Of a DNA stretch of 64,000 bases, positions 1 to 13,699 are shown piece by piece. A program made the position numbers and the translations under genes. How positions within the stretch are numbered: the first letter of the stretch is position 1; each line of letters opens with the position of its first letter. This DNA is from Eremophila alpestris peregrina (Eukaryota > Chordata > Aves > Passeriformes > Alaudidae), in NCBI GenBank assembly GCA_009792885.1, contig WMCF01000014.1:11241924-11305923 (forward strand), in the 5' to 3' direction. The notes below the pieces were generated by a model that saw only the letters and a list, made by a program, of their open reading frames with translations, made no database searches and was not told where the DNA came from.

Positions 1-3000
1 ATGGCCAGAGCATGACTGCATAAAGAAAAGTTCAGTGTATAGGACCCTGAAGTCTCCTGCACTCCTGCAAATTTGGGACTGTCAGTTGCCACAGGGTTCA
101 AAGAGCTAAAATCCTTTTCTCTCAGTGAAAGCACAGCTTTCAGGCTAGTGAAATCTTGGGGTTCCAGCAATGTATCACCACAACTATAAGATTTGAGAGA
201 CAGATCCATTTGCTTTTTTTTATCTCCATTTACCTCCAAAAGTATGTCTCCTCATTGTCCATTTATGGGAACTATGCAATGTCTTCAGTATCAGCCTAAC
301 AATTCAGAATTGTTTCCTTGCTCCCAGTAGTTTGCCACCTTCAGTTCAATCCTGAAGATACAGTTGATAAAAGTTAATGTCCAGATGGATTATATGTATT
401 GAAAACACAATTTTATATTGTTAGTTTCATATAATGTGTCTGATTTTTTGTGTCTGAGCTCCAAAATGCTGCAACAAAGATGTGGTTTTGCTACATAATC
501 TTCTTATTTGTTTTTTAAATCTTGCATTCAGATTTATGCAGATGTTCAGTCTGCAGCTATGCAAAATTTCAGATGGTTGTAGACATAGAAAACAAGATCA
601 CAAGTGTGTACATAAGCAAAATGCCTCAGCAATGCTGACTTGAAAACCTGAGCTGACTGTCCCCACTTCATCTCTGCATAGCTGGCTGATTAGCATTTGG
701 TTTTTAACTTACCTCTTCAAAGTACAGCAAGTGTACAGCTTGGTCCTTCTGAAGCATTTATGAGTTTTTACACAGCATCTGAAATGGAACTTCAGATGTC
801 ATCACACCTACCCCATCTGTCCTCAAGCCACTGTAAAAAGAAATTGCTGACACACAATTCCACACTCAGAAAAATGTTCCTGGGGCTTACTGACAGACAT
901 TGCTCTGTTTTGACCACTGCTGTTATAAAAGCCCCTTGGAACAAAGACATCCTCTTTATTTTTGTGTGGCACTTAGCTTTGTAATGTCCCAGTCTGTGAC
1001 TAGGGCCCTGAGATGCAATGGGAACAGAAATAATGTAGTAATACAGGCACTTGGAAAATTCTGCTCAGCTGGCTTTCTCTTGCTAGAATTTGGCTTTGCT
1101 CTTGATGAGGTCATGTGAAAGGAGCATTTATTTATTTATTCATTATTTTTGCATATGTACAAAAGGGTTCTGGAAGTGCATTCTCAGCACCTTTTACACA
1201 GCTACAAATTATTTTTATAAAAATAACACTAAAGCAAAGTGCAGAGCAGCCACTCAAAAATAGTTAAAAATACACTTGGCAAATGAAAAGCTGGAATCAC
1301 ATTTCTGTATCAGTGAGATTCTTCCCCAAGCACAGTCCCATTCAGGGAAAAATGAGGGTCTTTATACTGAACCTACAGATTCAACAGATAGGATGTCTTT
1401 CAGAGTTTGAGAACTCAATCAGTTCCAGAGCCTAAAGGACAGATGCAAACTCCATGGAAGGCCTTCAGATTTCTAGTTATTTCTTGACACAGCAAAGATG
1501 GGTGGTATCAGTGTGTGTGAGATTCCCCTCATTTTCTGTGTTTCTATCAATCAAGAAATTACATCTATTCTTCCAGCTATTCATGTCTTCAATATTATAT
1601 CAAAATAAGAACAGGACTCACAGTGGACGGAAGATAGTGAGATAATTTTCCCATCAAGAGCTGTAGAAATGTAAAGATATAAAAAAAAATGCGGGGTCCT
1701 CACTGGGTTAGGGTTTCTTCTAAGACAGAAGTGGCTATCAGCTTCTGTTGCATTTCAAAGTGTTTATTTGGATTATAATTATACAAAAAATCTAAATGCT
1801 TCATGCAAATAGTTCAGCTGAAAGTTTTAAATCACCTTCTGGGTGATGTTCTTTGTGAACATAGCATTGTAATCTGCAAAAATATAATGATTTAGTCATT
1901 TGGGCCAACTAGTTTTGTCAGGCACTGCCAATTGAGTCATCTTCCTTAGGAGCAGTATTTAGGATTTCTTTGTTTTAAACATAAATTCTTTTGTTTTAAA
2001 TATAAAGTAACTTTTTACCTTGTTCTGTTAAAAAAAATGCACATTCATCATTTGCCATTCCTTCAGGAGAAAAGCATATAAAGCAAAAAATGTCAAACTT
2101 CTTCAGACATTCACAGTAACCTTAACAATAATGAGATAACTTAAATGTATGAGTTTCTACTTGTCCTACTGAATTGTAGGGGCTTTTCCTTGTTGATGAA
2201 AATATATGAAAAAAGGTCAGCAACTATAATTTTGGGGCTTTACATCTGGAATATGGGAATTATAGAAATATTGCCATTTCTCACAGCAGTTCCAAAAAGG
2301 ATATTCATCAGTGTTTAGCAGGCAGGCTACATATCTACATAATACTCTCAATTAAAGGATGTAAAATGAAAGTCTTCAGTGTGCACAAACTCATACAAAG
2401 CTCTTCCAAAAGCCAGAGTACCTTACTTCATCAGATGGCCAAGTCATAACTGAAGTAATTTCATCTTTTTAAAATCTGCCTTTTCATTTGGCACTCCAGC
2501 AGCATTTCACATCAATTAGGTACTCATTTCAGCAGCTGTACCTTACCTAAATGTATTTAGATGAATGCAAAGACTACTTTTATCAGATTTTTTACAAAAT
2601 CAACCAGCTTGAACCTTACAGCAACAACATGGATATTCTGCAGGGTTTCTGCCAGTTCTGGAAAAGGTATTTTCTGCTGACAAGCAATTAGCTTTCTGCT
2701 ACTATTAAAAATTATTCAATGGCATTTTTGCCATCTGTTATGGTGTGTGCTCTTTTTTCAATGCAATAAAATTTGACACTTAACTGCAGGGGAGAAAGAT
2801 TTCTACACAAGCAGGACCTATCTCAAAAAAACTAAGCACTCAGAATTGTAATATCTGTTCACATATTGCCAAAAATGCAACATGTTTCATGCACAGTTAC
2901 ATCCCCAAATGACCTTACTGATGCAAAATCTTTTATTGGACTGCTTTCTTTCATCTGGAAATGCTATGAAATGTTATAACCCAGACTATTGGTCAGTGAC

Positions 3001-6000
3001 AAAAGGAAACATATTACTTCTTCCAGCCACAGTATTAATTCATAATACCTTGCAGTTAGGGGGTGATATTTTCTGAGTGATCTCCATGTTTTTTTAAAAA
3101 GGAATTGTGGTCTAGCAGAATCTTGAAGAAATGGGGGTTAACTCTTTGTTGATAATTTCCTTTCTCTTTCTGAATAGTTAAGCAGTTGTCTATCACAAGT
3201 TAAAGATGTCTTCTTCCAAGTCTTTTGGCCTCACAGTATTTATTTTTGGAAAGCTCTAGGTGATGTTGACATATTAATGTTTTTTCCAAGTATACGGGCA
3301 TTTATTTTATGCAATTCTTATGCTTATAAAGTTAATTGTATCTCAGTCCTCCTGTGAGTCACTCCAGGTGCACCCCAGCAGAGATCACTCTGTCAGCTGT
3401 AGAGAGGAACATTACCTATTTTTAGATGAGTCTACAGTGCTCTGTAGAGCAACCAGTCCCAGCACAGAGAGACAGTCAGCTTCTGGCATTTATGTCACCT
3501 CCCCAGGGAGTCTATGACCAGGTCTCATATTTAAGTCATGATTAGAAGAAACAAAGCATTAGGTAACATCTAGGGTATTTTAAGCAAGATGCAAGATCTT
3601 GCATCTGTCTTGCCTATGCACCATTCCTTGGGTGGACTGTCTCCTCTGAGCCTGCACAAAGTCTGCGTGACTTCTACAAAGGCCACCGACATTTCAGGAA
3701 GTACATCATGGACCTCATCAGCATTTCTGAGTTTGTAGAGTCATTGGTCATTCCTAAACAAATAATGCCTCCAGGTTCAGAAGGAGTTTGATTTCTTGTC
3801 CTCAAGGACATCGGGTTGGCCATGTCTTTATGGGTATTCAGTGTCAGTTAACAGGCATCTGCCTAGAAGCTAAAGATTTCTGAATTGAAACATTGCAGTT
3901 GTCCAGAAAATGCTTCCATAACCAGCTCAGTTAAGCTACAGTTCCTGTGGAATATTACACAAAAGAGAAACTCTTCATCTCCAGACTACTGAGTTTGTAT
4001 TTTCCCACGGATGCAAAAAGAATCAGTTGTATCCAACGGGAGAGGACATTTGACAGTATCTTGCAATACACTAATACTTATCAACCACAGAGCCTTGGGT
4101 CCAGAACCAGCCTCTAGTCTAGATGTACTAAGGACATCTGCAAATACTGGAGGATGGTAGGAGGCAGGTCAAAGTTAAGATAAGGGAAGCAATTTCCTAA
4201 ACTGCAACTACAGCCAAAGCTATTGCTTGTTGCCAAGGGGTAAAAAAAACCACTCAGGAGTTACATGGAAGGAAACAAGGTTGTTTATTCCCCTTTTCTC
4301 TGTTTTTGTAAATAAGATTATGAGTTTTTCTTCTGATTCATGTTGGCAAAATTTCCTCCCTCTATCCACAGCTTTAAAACTCTTTGAACACTGATTAGTG
4401 TTGCCAAAGAACTACAGTGTTACCTACAATGTCAGTCATTGCTATGATGGCAGACAGTCAGGACTTCTGCATCTTTGTCTTGAGGTGTTTAAGTAATTTT
4501 TAGTTTTATACATCTAAAACACTGCTGGGGATAAGAAACAAAGAAGCTTTAACACTAACATAGAATTAAACCAATAACATGAGATTAAATTCAGCCAAAC
4601 CCCATAGTTCTAATAGAGGATAATTCTAGGATGGAAAGAAAGCAGCAGTGCAAGAAACAAGCTAACGGTGTGTAAAGTCCGTTTTGAAAGCAAATACCCA
4701 GTTTGAGCCATTTTGCCCTGCTCCCTATAACTGAGTTTCTAGCTGAAAAGAAAATGAGGAAAACTCTGCAGGAACCTTAAAAAAAAACTTGGAAACCTGA
4801 TGAAAATTATATATATATATATGCAACGACCAATAAAAAGCATCTCTGTGAATAATTGATTAATATTCATTTCTCCCCTTAAAGGAAAAGTTCTCATATC
4901 TTAAAGGAGAAAAAAAAAAAAGGAAATGTTTAGTTGTAACTGGCAGCTTTGCCCCAGGACAACCCTCCAAAATAAAGAAACAGTACAAGCAGCAGACTAA
5001 TGCAGCTGAAATCACATCTCTTGCCTTTATAATTTCTTGCATATTTTCCACACAGAAAATACTTTCTATTCCTGTGTATACTGTACCTGCGTAATACCCA
5101 GTTGCATGGCTGGGTGCTTATAAAGGCAGTGCTAACTTCAGCAACTCTGACCCTCAGCAAAAAGGTCTTGTCACATGCCTTAGAGATGATCCTGCACAAT
5201 TAATACTGATTGCATGTGCCAGATTTGATTCTGATGTGCTGCACCAAAATTGTGACAGAAAGCCACAGATAGGAGCAACTACCAAGAGCTGAAGCTAACA
5301 TTCTCTATTTCAGATTAGGAGTTTATGGCTTTGTTAACATGGCTGAACAGAAATATGGTGGCATCGCATCTAACATCAGTCTGCTTCAGCTCCAGCAGAT
5401 CCCATTTTCCTTTAAACTTACTTTTCTGTCATATTTTTCCATTTCACATATTTCTTTATCATGCTTTTTAACAGTATTGGCTAATGCATTAATAAGTTTT
5501 TGTTACTAGTTTCTCAATACTTTTGCTAAAAACATATGAATAGCTATTACCATGTTTATATTATTATCATCAGAACTTCCATATAACTTTATCTCTCTAA
5601 CCAACAAATACTACATTAACCTTGTTGGAAAAAACAATAATTGTTTCAATTGAACCTATATCTTGACTTGTTTATGTGAAAAACATGTCTTAGATATGAA
5701 TATTCTGAGCTTGCATTGCAGCACTGGCCAAAGGGGAGGCTACAGGCTTGGTTACCTATAGACAGACAGACCACTTCACTATTGCTCTTCTGAGCTGTGT
5801 GAGAAATTGCAAACTGAACCTTGGGGGGGCAAGTGACCAGGAGCAGCAAGAGTGGCTTTTTGCCAGCCATCTTAAGAATCCAACTAGACTTGGAACAGAA
5901 AATAGTTGGAAGAATCTAGTTCAGTGTTTCTTCTCAGCTGGATCCAGAAGCCAAGCCAGTCTATCACAGGATTAGATGGAAGTGTTGTCTAGGTAAAGGG

Positions 6001-6874
6001 TCTGAGTGTTTAACTGGTAAAACACATTGTTCTCTCAAAGATGTTACAGATTCCTTTCTCTCCTGCAGGGTTTTTGCTCTTTAGCTTATTTATCTACTTT
6101 TTGCTTTTTTTTTGCTTTTTTTATTTAAGAAAAAATGCTACAGCATATTGTGTCCCCTGTATAAATCAGTATATTTCATTGATACCACAAGAATGAAGAC
6201 TTAGAAATTTGTTTTCCACCACCTTGGGGTCTGCCTTGCATTTTTATCTGTTTGAAGTAAGACAGATTCTGCTTCTCTTGATGCAGAATCCTTACACTTG
6301 ACACTATCAGGGAGTGTAGTATCCAAAAGGTCAGTTGTTTTTCATCCTGCTGTAACTGTAGAGACAACTGACAAAATGGAAACATTTCTCTACTGATGGT
6401 TGACACCTATTTTTTAGAGGTGGAAACCAGTGCAAGGCAGAGGAGAATCCAGCTTTCAGTCTCTTTGGTAGAAAGTACACAGTTTAACCCTGAATAATCT
6501 GGGAGCCATGAAGAACCCTGAGCCTCTCTGTGCTGCTTAGACAACTCCAGAGACCATGAGCTCCTTCTACATCCCACCTGTCAGAGCCACAAAGTCATCC
6601 CTGAACTTCCTTTATCTCATGTCCACATTCCCAGCAAAGGAAGGCTTGGTGGAGAAGCAGGCTTCCTCTGCTCTGCTTCTGCAATGGCTTCAGCACCTGC
6701 TGCAACACAGGTTAGTCTAGCCCAAAGAGATGAGAGGATGTCACAAAGGGTCTGAAAACTGGTGCAGGACTTGTGTCTTCATTAGTTTTGCACCTGTTTT
6801 TATGGTTTTGTTTTGGATTTTTTTTTTTTCTGTGCATGAAGCTGCCTCTGACATGTCTCTCATCGCAAAGGAAG
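1..6874. other. Intergenic DNA, no gene recognised
   Basis: AT-rich, apparently unique sequence. The open frames here are short and match no family I know. There are low-complexity patches: a TTTA-type run near 1125-1141, an AT dinucleotide run at about 4808-4822 and an A run near 4908-4921. No CR1 tail, SINE or LTR was recognised by eye. Very old repeats would be missed by this kind of reading. Confidence 0.6.
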
Positions 6875-7135
6875 ATTCTGCATAATTAATTCTCAGCATT
6901 ATGGTCCCACTTGATAATTAATATATTCATTCTCTTGCTGTATAACTGTTTCTCTACTTAACCAACTGACTTTGGTAATAGTTCTCTGCATAATTGATTC
7001 ATATTGCTGTTGATTCTCCCCATTTTTATTTAATATTAGAAATGATTTGCTGTATAACTGCCTCATTGCTTAACTCATTATCTACACAATTGCTTGGTAT
7101 CATAATTGATTCACTGCTTAACTGTCTCACAGGAT
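6875..7135. repeat. Decayed AT-rich quasi-tandem repeat
   Basis: Short related words recur with variation. Examples are CTGCATAATTAATTCTC, GCTGTATAACTGTTTCTC, CTGCATAATTGATTCA, GCTGTATAACTGCCTCA and CACTGCTTAACTGTCTC. The period is irregular, roughly 12 to 26 bases. This suggests an old minisatellite that has diverged. No coding capacity is evident. Confidence 0.45.
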
Positions 7136-9247
7136 AATGAACAGCAAGTAATGGCCTTCCACTTTTCACCTCCATTTCTCCTCCCTACATCTGCCTCTTT
7201 CTTTCTTTACATGACAACCCAAATCTTGCCTGACATCCATTTTAGCCCTTCAGCCCAGTACAAAATGTCACTGCTACCATCAGTCCCCTGGCCCATACTG
7301 AGATTCCTCCAGCCCCCTTTAGTGTCTTTCCCCATTAGTCTGCCAGCTGCATCACACAAAGTCAGCACAGCTTCAGCTCTGGGTCTGTCATACATCTCAG
7401 CCTGTTGTTCAAACCTTTATGCTCATCTCTTCTGTCCTTTCACCACTTTAAGTTCACGTCTGTCCCCTCTATAGACATTTTTACCTACTACTAACTCTTG
7501 TAATCTTTCTTTTGCACATTTAAAGACACCTGGAAGACACCTCTGGACTACTCCACAAAGCCTCTTCTCTGCCTCCTCCTTAAAACCTTCCCTCAAACCC
7601 ACACTTTCTGCACTGCACACAAGGCCTGCTACACCAGAGGCCACTACAGTATTATTGTCCTCATATGACAGTGGTAAAACTTTAAAACTGCTGGCAGCAC
7701 ATCCAGATTGCTCATGCATCCTTGCACACACCATCACATGGCTCCTGATCCTAATTCTCTTCACAGCATATCATGTCCTTCTTAAAAAGCACACATAGGC
7801 TGCTGACTTTGTCTTGTATATTTGCACTGCCCTGCCCGAGATAACTGGGAAAAACTGTAAATAATAGATGCATTTCCAGAAAGTTAAAAAGCCAATGCAC
7901 AGTAATGCCTAGGGAGGAAAGGTTCCACCAGTAGAGATGAGCCCCAAATTCCAATCTACTCCTTCCCTTTTTTCTTGCCTGGAAATTATATTTTTTTCCA
8001 AACCTTCTACCAGTATGAACCAGATCTCTGAGGAGCAATTAAAATGCAGCACATAAAGTCCTGCCTGGAAATCCTGCTGCAGGATTCCTTTAGGAAAGAA
8101 GTAAGACCAGAGTTGTGGGGACATGAAATTCTTATTTGCAACTTACATGATTCCCAGCACGTAAAGATAAAAAATAAGAAACTCCTATGGATAATCTCCT
8201 CCCTGACTTCTGTCTTCCTGCATACAGCAGTCAGAAGCAGCTGCTGCTGCCCCTCTATATCATGACAACAATTCCTCCTGCCTTTATTCAGCCAAAGGTG
8301 GTGAACACATAAATATTTTGTATACAAGGTAATTCTTGGGTTAGCAGGAAGGGATATTGGTCCAAATACTCCTCCATTGTAATGACACTCAGTTTTGATA
8401 GCTTTAAACACAGACGTTATTTATCTGTTCATTCTGCAGGAAAAACACATCCGATGAGAACATAGCAGGATTTAATATTCCAATATAAATGCCATTTCTT
8501 ACTGCTGTCAACCACAGCACTTGAATAAATATTATACCTCCTTCCTTCAAGAAATCACAGCAGGGTTATTTCTGGCAATTGAGCCAGCTTCCAGGGAGAT
8601 GCACTCTGCTGGTGGTTTCTGCAAGGAGTTCGGTGCATGACCCCATTTTAAGATCTCTGGAATAGCTGTTTAGCGACTCAGAGGATCAGGTCAATTGGTT
8701 TAAACCTCGTCTGGGTCCCAAGGCTGAATTGGAGCGGCACTGACAGGCAGCACCAGCAGCAGTTACTGCTGCCACCTATGGGTACCATCATTTTGGCTTC
8801 ATTCCTCAGCGATCCTTTCTTCCAGTCCAGCCACGGATACATGTTGGAGTGAGTAAAGCAGTATAATGGAAATCTCATACTCATCACTGATTTGTCCCCT
8901 AAAAAGAAAACAAAATAACAGAGAAAGGACTTCACCTGTGCATACCCCTGAAAATAATCGGAGAAGATTTTGAGCACTTAAAACTATTATCTGCTGTAGG
9001 TAAGGAAAACAATGGTATCTTTTTATTTTCTGCCTTCAGTGTCTGGGGCGCTGCCTTCACTTTTAAATCACTGGAGCACACTCATCCCTGACATAACAAC
9101 ACTGAAATTACTTGAAATGCACCTTATCTTTTGTATGTTCATGCAAAAGCTGCTACAGCCCTTTTCTTCCATTCAACGTGGGAAACCATTAATGCACTGG
9201 TGACGCCCATTCTTTTACATACTGGGAGGTTTTTAGCTTTTTCCATT
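7136..9247. other. Intergenic DNA, no gene recognised
   Basis: Unique-looking sequence with pyrimidine-rich patches around 7160-7600. A minus-strand open frame at 8007-8411 (134 codons) and others here overlap one another, lack a recognisable domain and have no convincing splice context. I treat them as chance frames. Confidence 0.55.
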
Positions 9248-9322
9248 TAGAATTAAGAACTTAGAATTAAGAATTAGAATTAAGAATTAGAATTAAGAAT
9301 TAACTTAGAATTAAGAACTTAG
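9248..9322. repeat. AT-rich minisatellite, unit about 12-14 bp
   Basis: About six imperfect copies of a TTAGAATTAAGAA-like unit follow one another. Two copies carry an extra CTTAG at the end. It is a simple tandem repeat in intergenic DNA and has no evident function. Confidence 0.85.
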
Positions 9323-10668
9323 GCATTCATCACCCCTGACAGCTGTTAACCCCCCTGAACTTTATACAATTATTGTGTTAAAATATTTTAAGTAACAGTA
9401 CTAGTTAATTCTATTTTTGATTGCATTTGTGGTACTTTTAGCTCATTAGTCTGTCTCTGACAGTGCCTAGTGCCAGATGCTTGAGGTGCAAAGTGAAGAA
9501 CCTCAATAGCAGAGAATTAATGCAAGGGCACAGGAACCAGTCCCTTGCTATTATAGGGAACTGTATTGTAAAATCCCCTTCACAAGCAAACCACAATCAT
9601 CTAAGAACTGATATCAGTTTTTGATCCCTCTTGCTTCCTGTGGAAAAGCTTCTCACAAACTGTACTGTTGAGCAAAAGCCTTTTAATTTCCAATCTACAT
9701 TTATTTACAGCCACTTTACACCAAATGTTCTTTTACCAGTAATGTTCTTTCACATAAACAGAAGTTCTTTTTTTTTCTATTTTTACTCTTTCATTTTGCT
9801 TACAGATGCAAACAAGAACCCCACTCAAGCTTTGTTTTTCTTAATTAAACAATCCAGTTTCTTTTTAATCACCTGCAATTGAAAGGATCCTTTGCTCCCC
9901 TCAATTATCGTGTTTACACAAGGGTCTCAATTTCAATTGGATTCATCTATACTGTACTGAAGTGACCAGAATTGTATTTCATACTTGAAATCACATTATA
10001 CTCAAGAGTCAATGAAACTTACCATGTGAACCACTAAAAATATCCTACTTGATACTCCTTGGGGTTACATTTGCTTTCCTTGCAGCCATCACACATTGGT
10101 GGGTCAACTAATATGTCCCAGAGCTCACTTTACCCTCCTTCAGTTTTCACCTAGAAGTGCAGAAGACATTGTAATTAGTCCTTATTTTGCACTTTGCATT
10201 ACTTTGCCATTTCTGTTACCCTAGTTTCTAAGGTCATTCACCACTTGTTCCTTCTCTGCAGATCTCAATTTTACAACCAAGGGGGCTGTAATTCCATAGA
10301 TCAGTGAATGCTGCGTGCCTGCAGGGATGAAGTTTTCAGGACACAAAGCATTTACTTCATTTAAAGTCTTTAAGCAGGGTCTATTGGCTTTCAAGGAGTA
10401 ATGGATAGATTAAAGTCAAGCATTAAGCAACCTGGAGTAATGAAATAGCAGAAAGTTTTTTGTCCTGTTGATTCTCCTGGCTTGCAACTGCACTGTTTCT
10501 GCCTTTTCATGCAGAATGCTCAGTCCCCAATGCTCAGTTATCAAAACTGGTAACTCTGAAGCTACTGTAGCCTACTGAAGGTGCCTCCAGAACTCTAGGA
10601 GTCTACTTGCTGGTAGTACATGACAATCTAAAACAAGGAGAAAATTATCAAAAATAGGACGTGGAAGA
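9323..10668. other. Intergenic DNA, no gene recognised
   Basis: Unique-looking AT-rich sequence with T-rich patches near 9765-9790. No repeat family or coding exon was recognised. Confidence 0.55.
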
Positions 10669-11235
10669 TCATAGAATCATGGAAGGTTGGAAGGGGCCTT
10701 AAAAAGCTTCTGGTTCCAGCCCCCCTGCCATGGGCCTGAACATCTTCCATCAGACCAGGCTGCTCATAGGTCCAATCCAACCTGGCCTCGAGCACTGTCA
10801 GGGATGGGGCATTCATGGCCTCTCTGGGCAACCTATCCCAGTGCTTCACCACCCTCACAGTAAACAATTTTTAATTAATATCTAGTATAAACCAACTCTC
10901 AAGTTTAAAGTCATCCCCCCCTGTCCTGCCACTACATGCCCTTGTGATTAGTCTCCCCATCTTTCTTGTGGGCCCCCTTTAAGTACTGCAAGGTTCTACA
11001 AGTTCTCCCTGGAGCCCTTTCTTCTTCAGGCTGAACAATCCCAATTCTTTCAGCTTGTTCTCCGGTAGAAGATGTTCTCCAGCCCCCGATCATGTTCATG
11101 ACCTTACTCTGGACTCACTTCAACAGGTCCATGTCCTTCATTAATTGGGGACCCCTGAGATGGATGTACAAGTGCAGGTGGAGTTCTACAAGAGCTAAGT
11201 AGAGGGAATCACCTCCCTCAACCTAGTGACATGAC
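10669..11235 (-). mobile_element. CR1 LINE, 5'-truncated, minus strand
   Basis: Read on the minus strand, this is a CR1 3' region ending in the usual tail. On the + strand it begins with ATAGAATCATGG followed by AAGGTTGGAAGGGGCC. The landmarks then appear in the expected order: CCTCTCTGGGCAACCTATCC, TTCTTCAGGCTGAACAATCC and AATCACCTCCCTCAACC. It ends inside the ORF2/3' UTR area, so it is a dead 5'-truncated copy. It has several mismatches to what I recall of young CR1s, so it is probably not recent. Confidence 0.9.
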
Positions 11236-13265
11236 ACTGGAAAATGAAAAAAAAAAAAAGTTGATCTCTGACACAAAGACAGGAAGTCATCTGCCCTAGG
11301 AGATCTCTGTAGCTTGTGGTAACGACTTTGCTTTCATTAGAGAAGATGAAAAGGGGCACTGTGTGATAGCCAGCATGTGTGGGTGCATCTGACCCTGAAT
11401 GGGCTGGCTCCTGTTGCAGTCAGAGCCTCCATCTGTACAGCACTTCTTGCACCATTATCTGCCATCATGCCCAGGCACAAAAAACAACTGTAAAATGCAA
11501 ACTGGCAGATAATAAAAGGAGATGCTTCAATAGTCATAGTTTTGCCTTTCATTTGCTGTAACAAGTGCAGGGTTTTGAAAGGAATCATTGAAGAAAGTAT
11601 CAAAGAAAATACACTGCACCAGTTTCTGAATCATCCATAGAATGAAAAGACAATTGCCTGCAGACTCACAAATGTCAGCAATTAGTGCTGCGCTACTGCC
11701 AGGCAGCATGCATGGAACAGCCAAACAGATGCAGTGAACTTATTAGGAATATTTCTGCTTTTACTTACAATTAAAACAAACACGGCTGTTCAAGTCAGCC
11801 TGCTGATGTCCCTGACCACCAACAGTGCAAGTGGTTTAAGAAATGGCTGTTCATGCAGCCTGCAAGTATAATGATATCTCTCTGATACACAGAAGTAATA
11901 TTTATAGTTTATTTTGTAAAATCACCTAGGGCTTCTTCTGTTCTGCTTTATCACCTCAGCAGCTGGAGGGACGTGCTCCTAAAGACCTGCTGGCCTTGTG
12001 TATATGCAGTCTCAGCTGCAGTGACACTGCTGTGCTGCTGTGACACTGCCATGTGCCACTGATTTATTAAAATATGAATATCGATCTAATACCAATACCC
12101 AACTGTGATGGACAAAAGATCCTCTAACAGTTAAAGTTAGAAAGTGTATGTTTATTACGATGCCGGGCAGCATGTGGGATAGCTCCCTAATCTGCACTGC
12201 GAAGATCACAGGTAATTACAAAGCCTTTTATTTACAAAAGTGTTGAATACACAAAATACAAATGCATATTCATATCCCTGTCACCTCCTCTTCTCCACTT
12301 CATATGCTAATTAACAAAAAGGCCATTAAGCATGCATCGTTTATTCCCTGAAATGGGTCGGTGGTCTTTTTATGAGGGGTGGTCACCTAAAGGAGGAAGT
12401 AAAATGAGTCTTCCTTGTCTAAACTTTCAACCCTTTCAATGCAGATGTGATTGATGAATTCTTGAAAAACTCCTTGGTTCCCGTTTTCCAGGCTAATGCA
12501 ATGCTTTCTGGAAACAGGAGGTTTGCAATTGTCTTCTGTTCCTGGGATTTCATTGATCAGTTTCCCTGTTTTCCACTGAAAACACAGCTACATAAACATG
12601 AAGCTGACAAGCAATGAGTTACTAGATCCGGGATAGTTTATCTCAGATCCGGCTTCTTCTAACTATCCTCTAATTTTTAACTGATTTCAGCAAAGCTCAT
12701 CTATTCATTTCAGCTATATCAGCAAATCTATTGTTAATTACAATTTTAACTTTTCTAAGAATCTTTACTCCTTTAAAATTACTGTATCACCACCGTGGGT
12801 CACCTTTGCATTTATATAGATACCCCTGAATGATGCCATCTTCATGCCGATTTGCTGTAACTACTGATTCTAGTAGAAAGAAAAGATGCCACGTGCTTTT
12901 TTCTGTGATATTGTATCTAACAGGAAAAATATTAACTTGCTCTGAAGTAAGTACTGCCTGGAGAAAAGGGTAGTGGGATAAACCATTTCTTCTCTGAATA
13001 ATTTCCAAAAAATACTAAGTAATGTGTCTTAGCAAAAGCACATAAGAAAAAAAAAAAAACAAACCTGCTTTCCTGTAGTCCCCAGAAACCTGTTTTTGGC
13101 AGAACCAAACAAACAGCACACCTGATCCACTCTAGTAATTAGGGCATCAATTCAATGGTTAAGGCTCCAGACCCACCAAGTCGCCCAATCCCGGCCATTA
13201 CGTGGTTAATAACTTCAAGCCACGAAATCTCAGTCCCACTGCAGAGCGACAAGTTCTGTGTGAAA
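11236..13265. other. Intergenic DNA upstream of MCUR1, no gene recognised
   Basis: Unique-looking AT-rich sequence with A runs near 11249 and 13048. It contains no recognisable exon. It is the distal 5' flank of MCUR1 and could hold regulatory DNA, but nothing specific can be read by eye. Confidence 0.5.
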
Positions 13266-13365
13266 ATGTTTGTCTGGGTTAGGGGCTACAGCGGCAGTAC
13301 TGCACTGACGGTAGGACTAGATGATCTCAGAGATGTCTTCCAGCCTTGACGATCCCACGATATTA
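13266..13365 (+). mobile_element. CR1 LINE 3' end fragment abutting the MCUR1 CpG island
   Basis: The sequence GGACTAGATGATCTCAGAG followed by a CTTCCAGCC-like end and GATCCCACGATATT is a diverged CR1 3' terminus in + orientation. The open frame through it ends in the peptide GLDDLRDVFQP, typical of translated CR1 tails. The left boundary is uncertain; recognisable similarity starts at about the GTTAGGGGCTACAG segment. GC-rich promoter sequence begins directly after it. Confidence 0.75.
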
Positions 13366-13699
13366 TAGTTCCCTGACCGGGGGCGTGTCCGTCTGCGCCG
13401 CATCGAGCCCGCCCCGCCCTCGCAAGCACCGCCCCGCCGAAACCCGGCCCGCCCGCGCCGCTCTTCTGGCGGCAGCCGCTCTGTGAGCCGCAGAATCAAT
13501 CGCCGTCGCTGGCGGCGTCATCTGCCGTGTTTGGCCGCGTCCCGGAGGCGGAAGCGGGACGGCGCCTGTGGCGGAAGTGAACCGCCGGGGCGGCGTGTGC
13601 TCGGCGATGGCATCCCAATAGTGGTGACGGCAGCAGCGGCAGCGGCGGTTTCCCTCCTTCCCCTCCGCTATTCCGCCGTCGGGACCGGGTGGCGCGGCT
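13366..13699 (+). promoter_or_regulatory. MCUR1: CpG-island promoter and presumed 5' UTR of MCUR1
   Basis: The base composition changes abruptly from AT-rich to very CpG-rich at about 13370, and the island continues to about 13960. GC-box-like CCGCCCCGCC motifs lie around 13405-13440. Two ETS-type GCGGAAG motifs lie at 13548-13556 and 13571-13579, and a CCAAT at 13615-13619. No TATA box is seen. This fits a broadly expressed mitochondrial gene. The transcription start cannot be placed from sequence alone. If it lies upstream of 13607, the leader contains a 4-codon upstream ORF (13607-13621). Confidence 0.75.

Noticed and set aside
8007..8411. 134-codon minus-strand frame in the upstream intergenic region
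   Set aside because: No motif, several overlapping frames on both strands, and no splice or promoter context. I found no similarity to RNF182, the expected neighbour.
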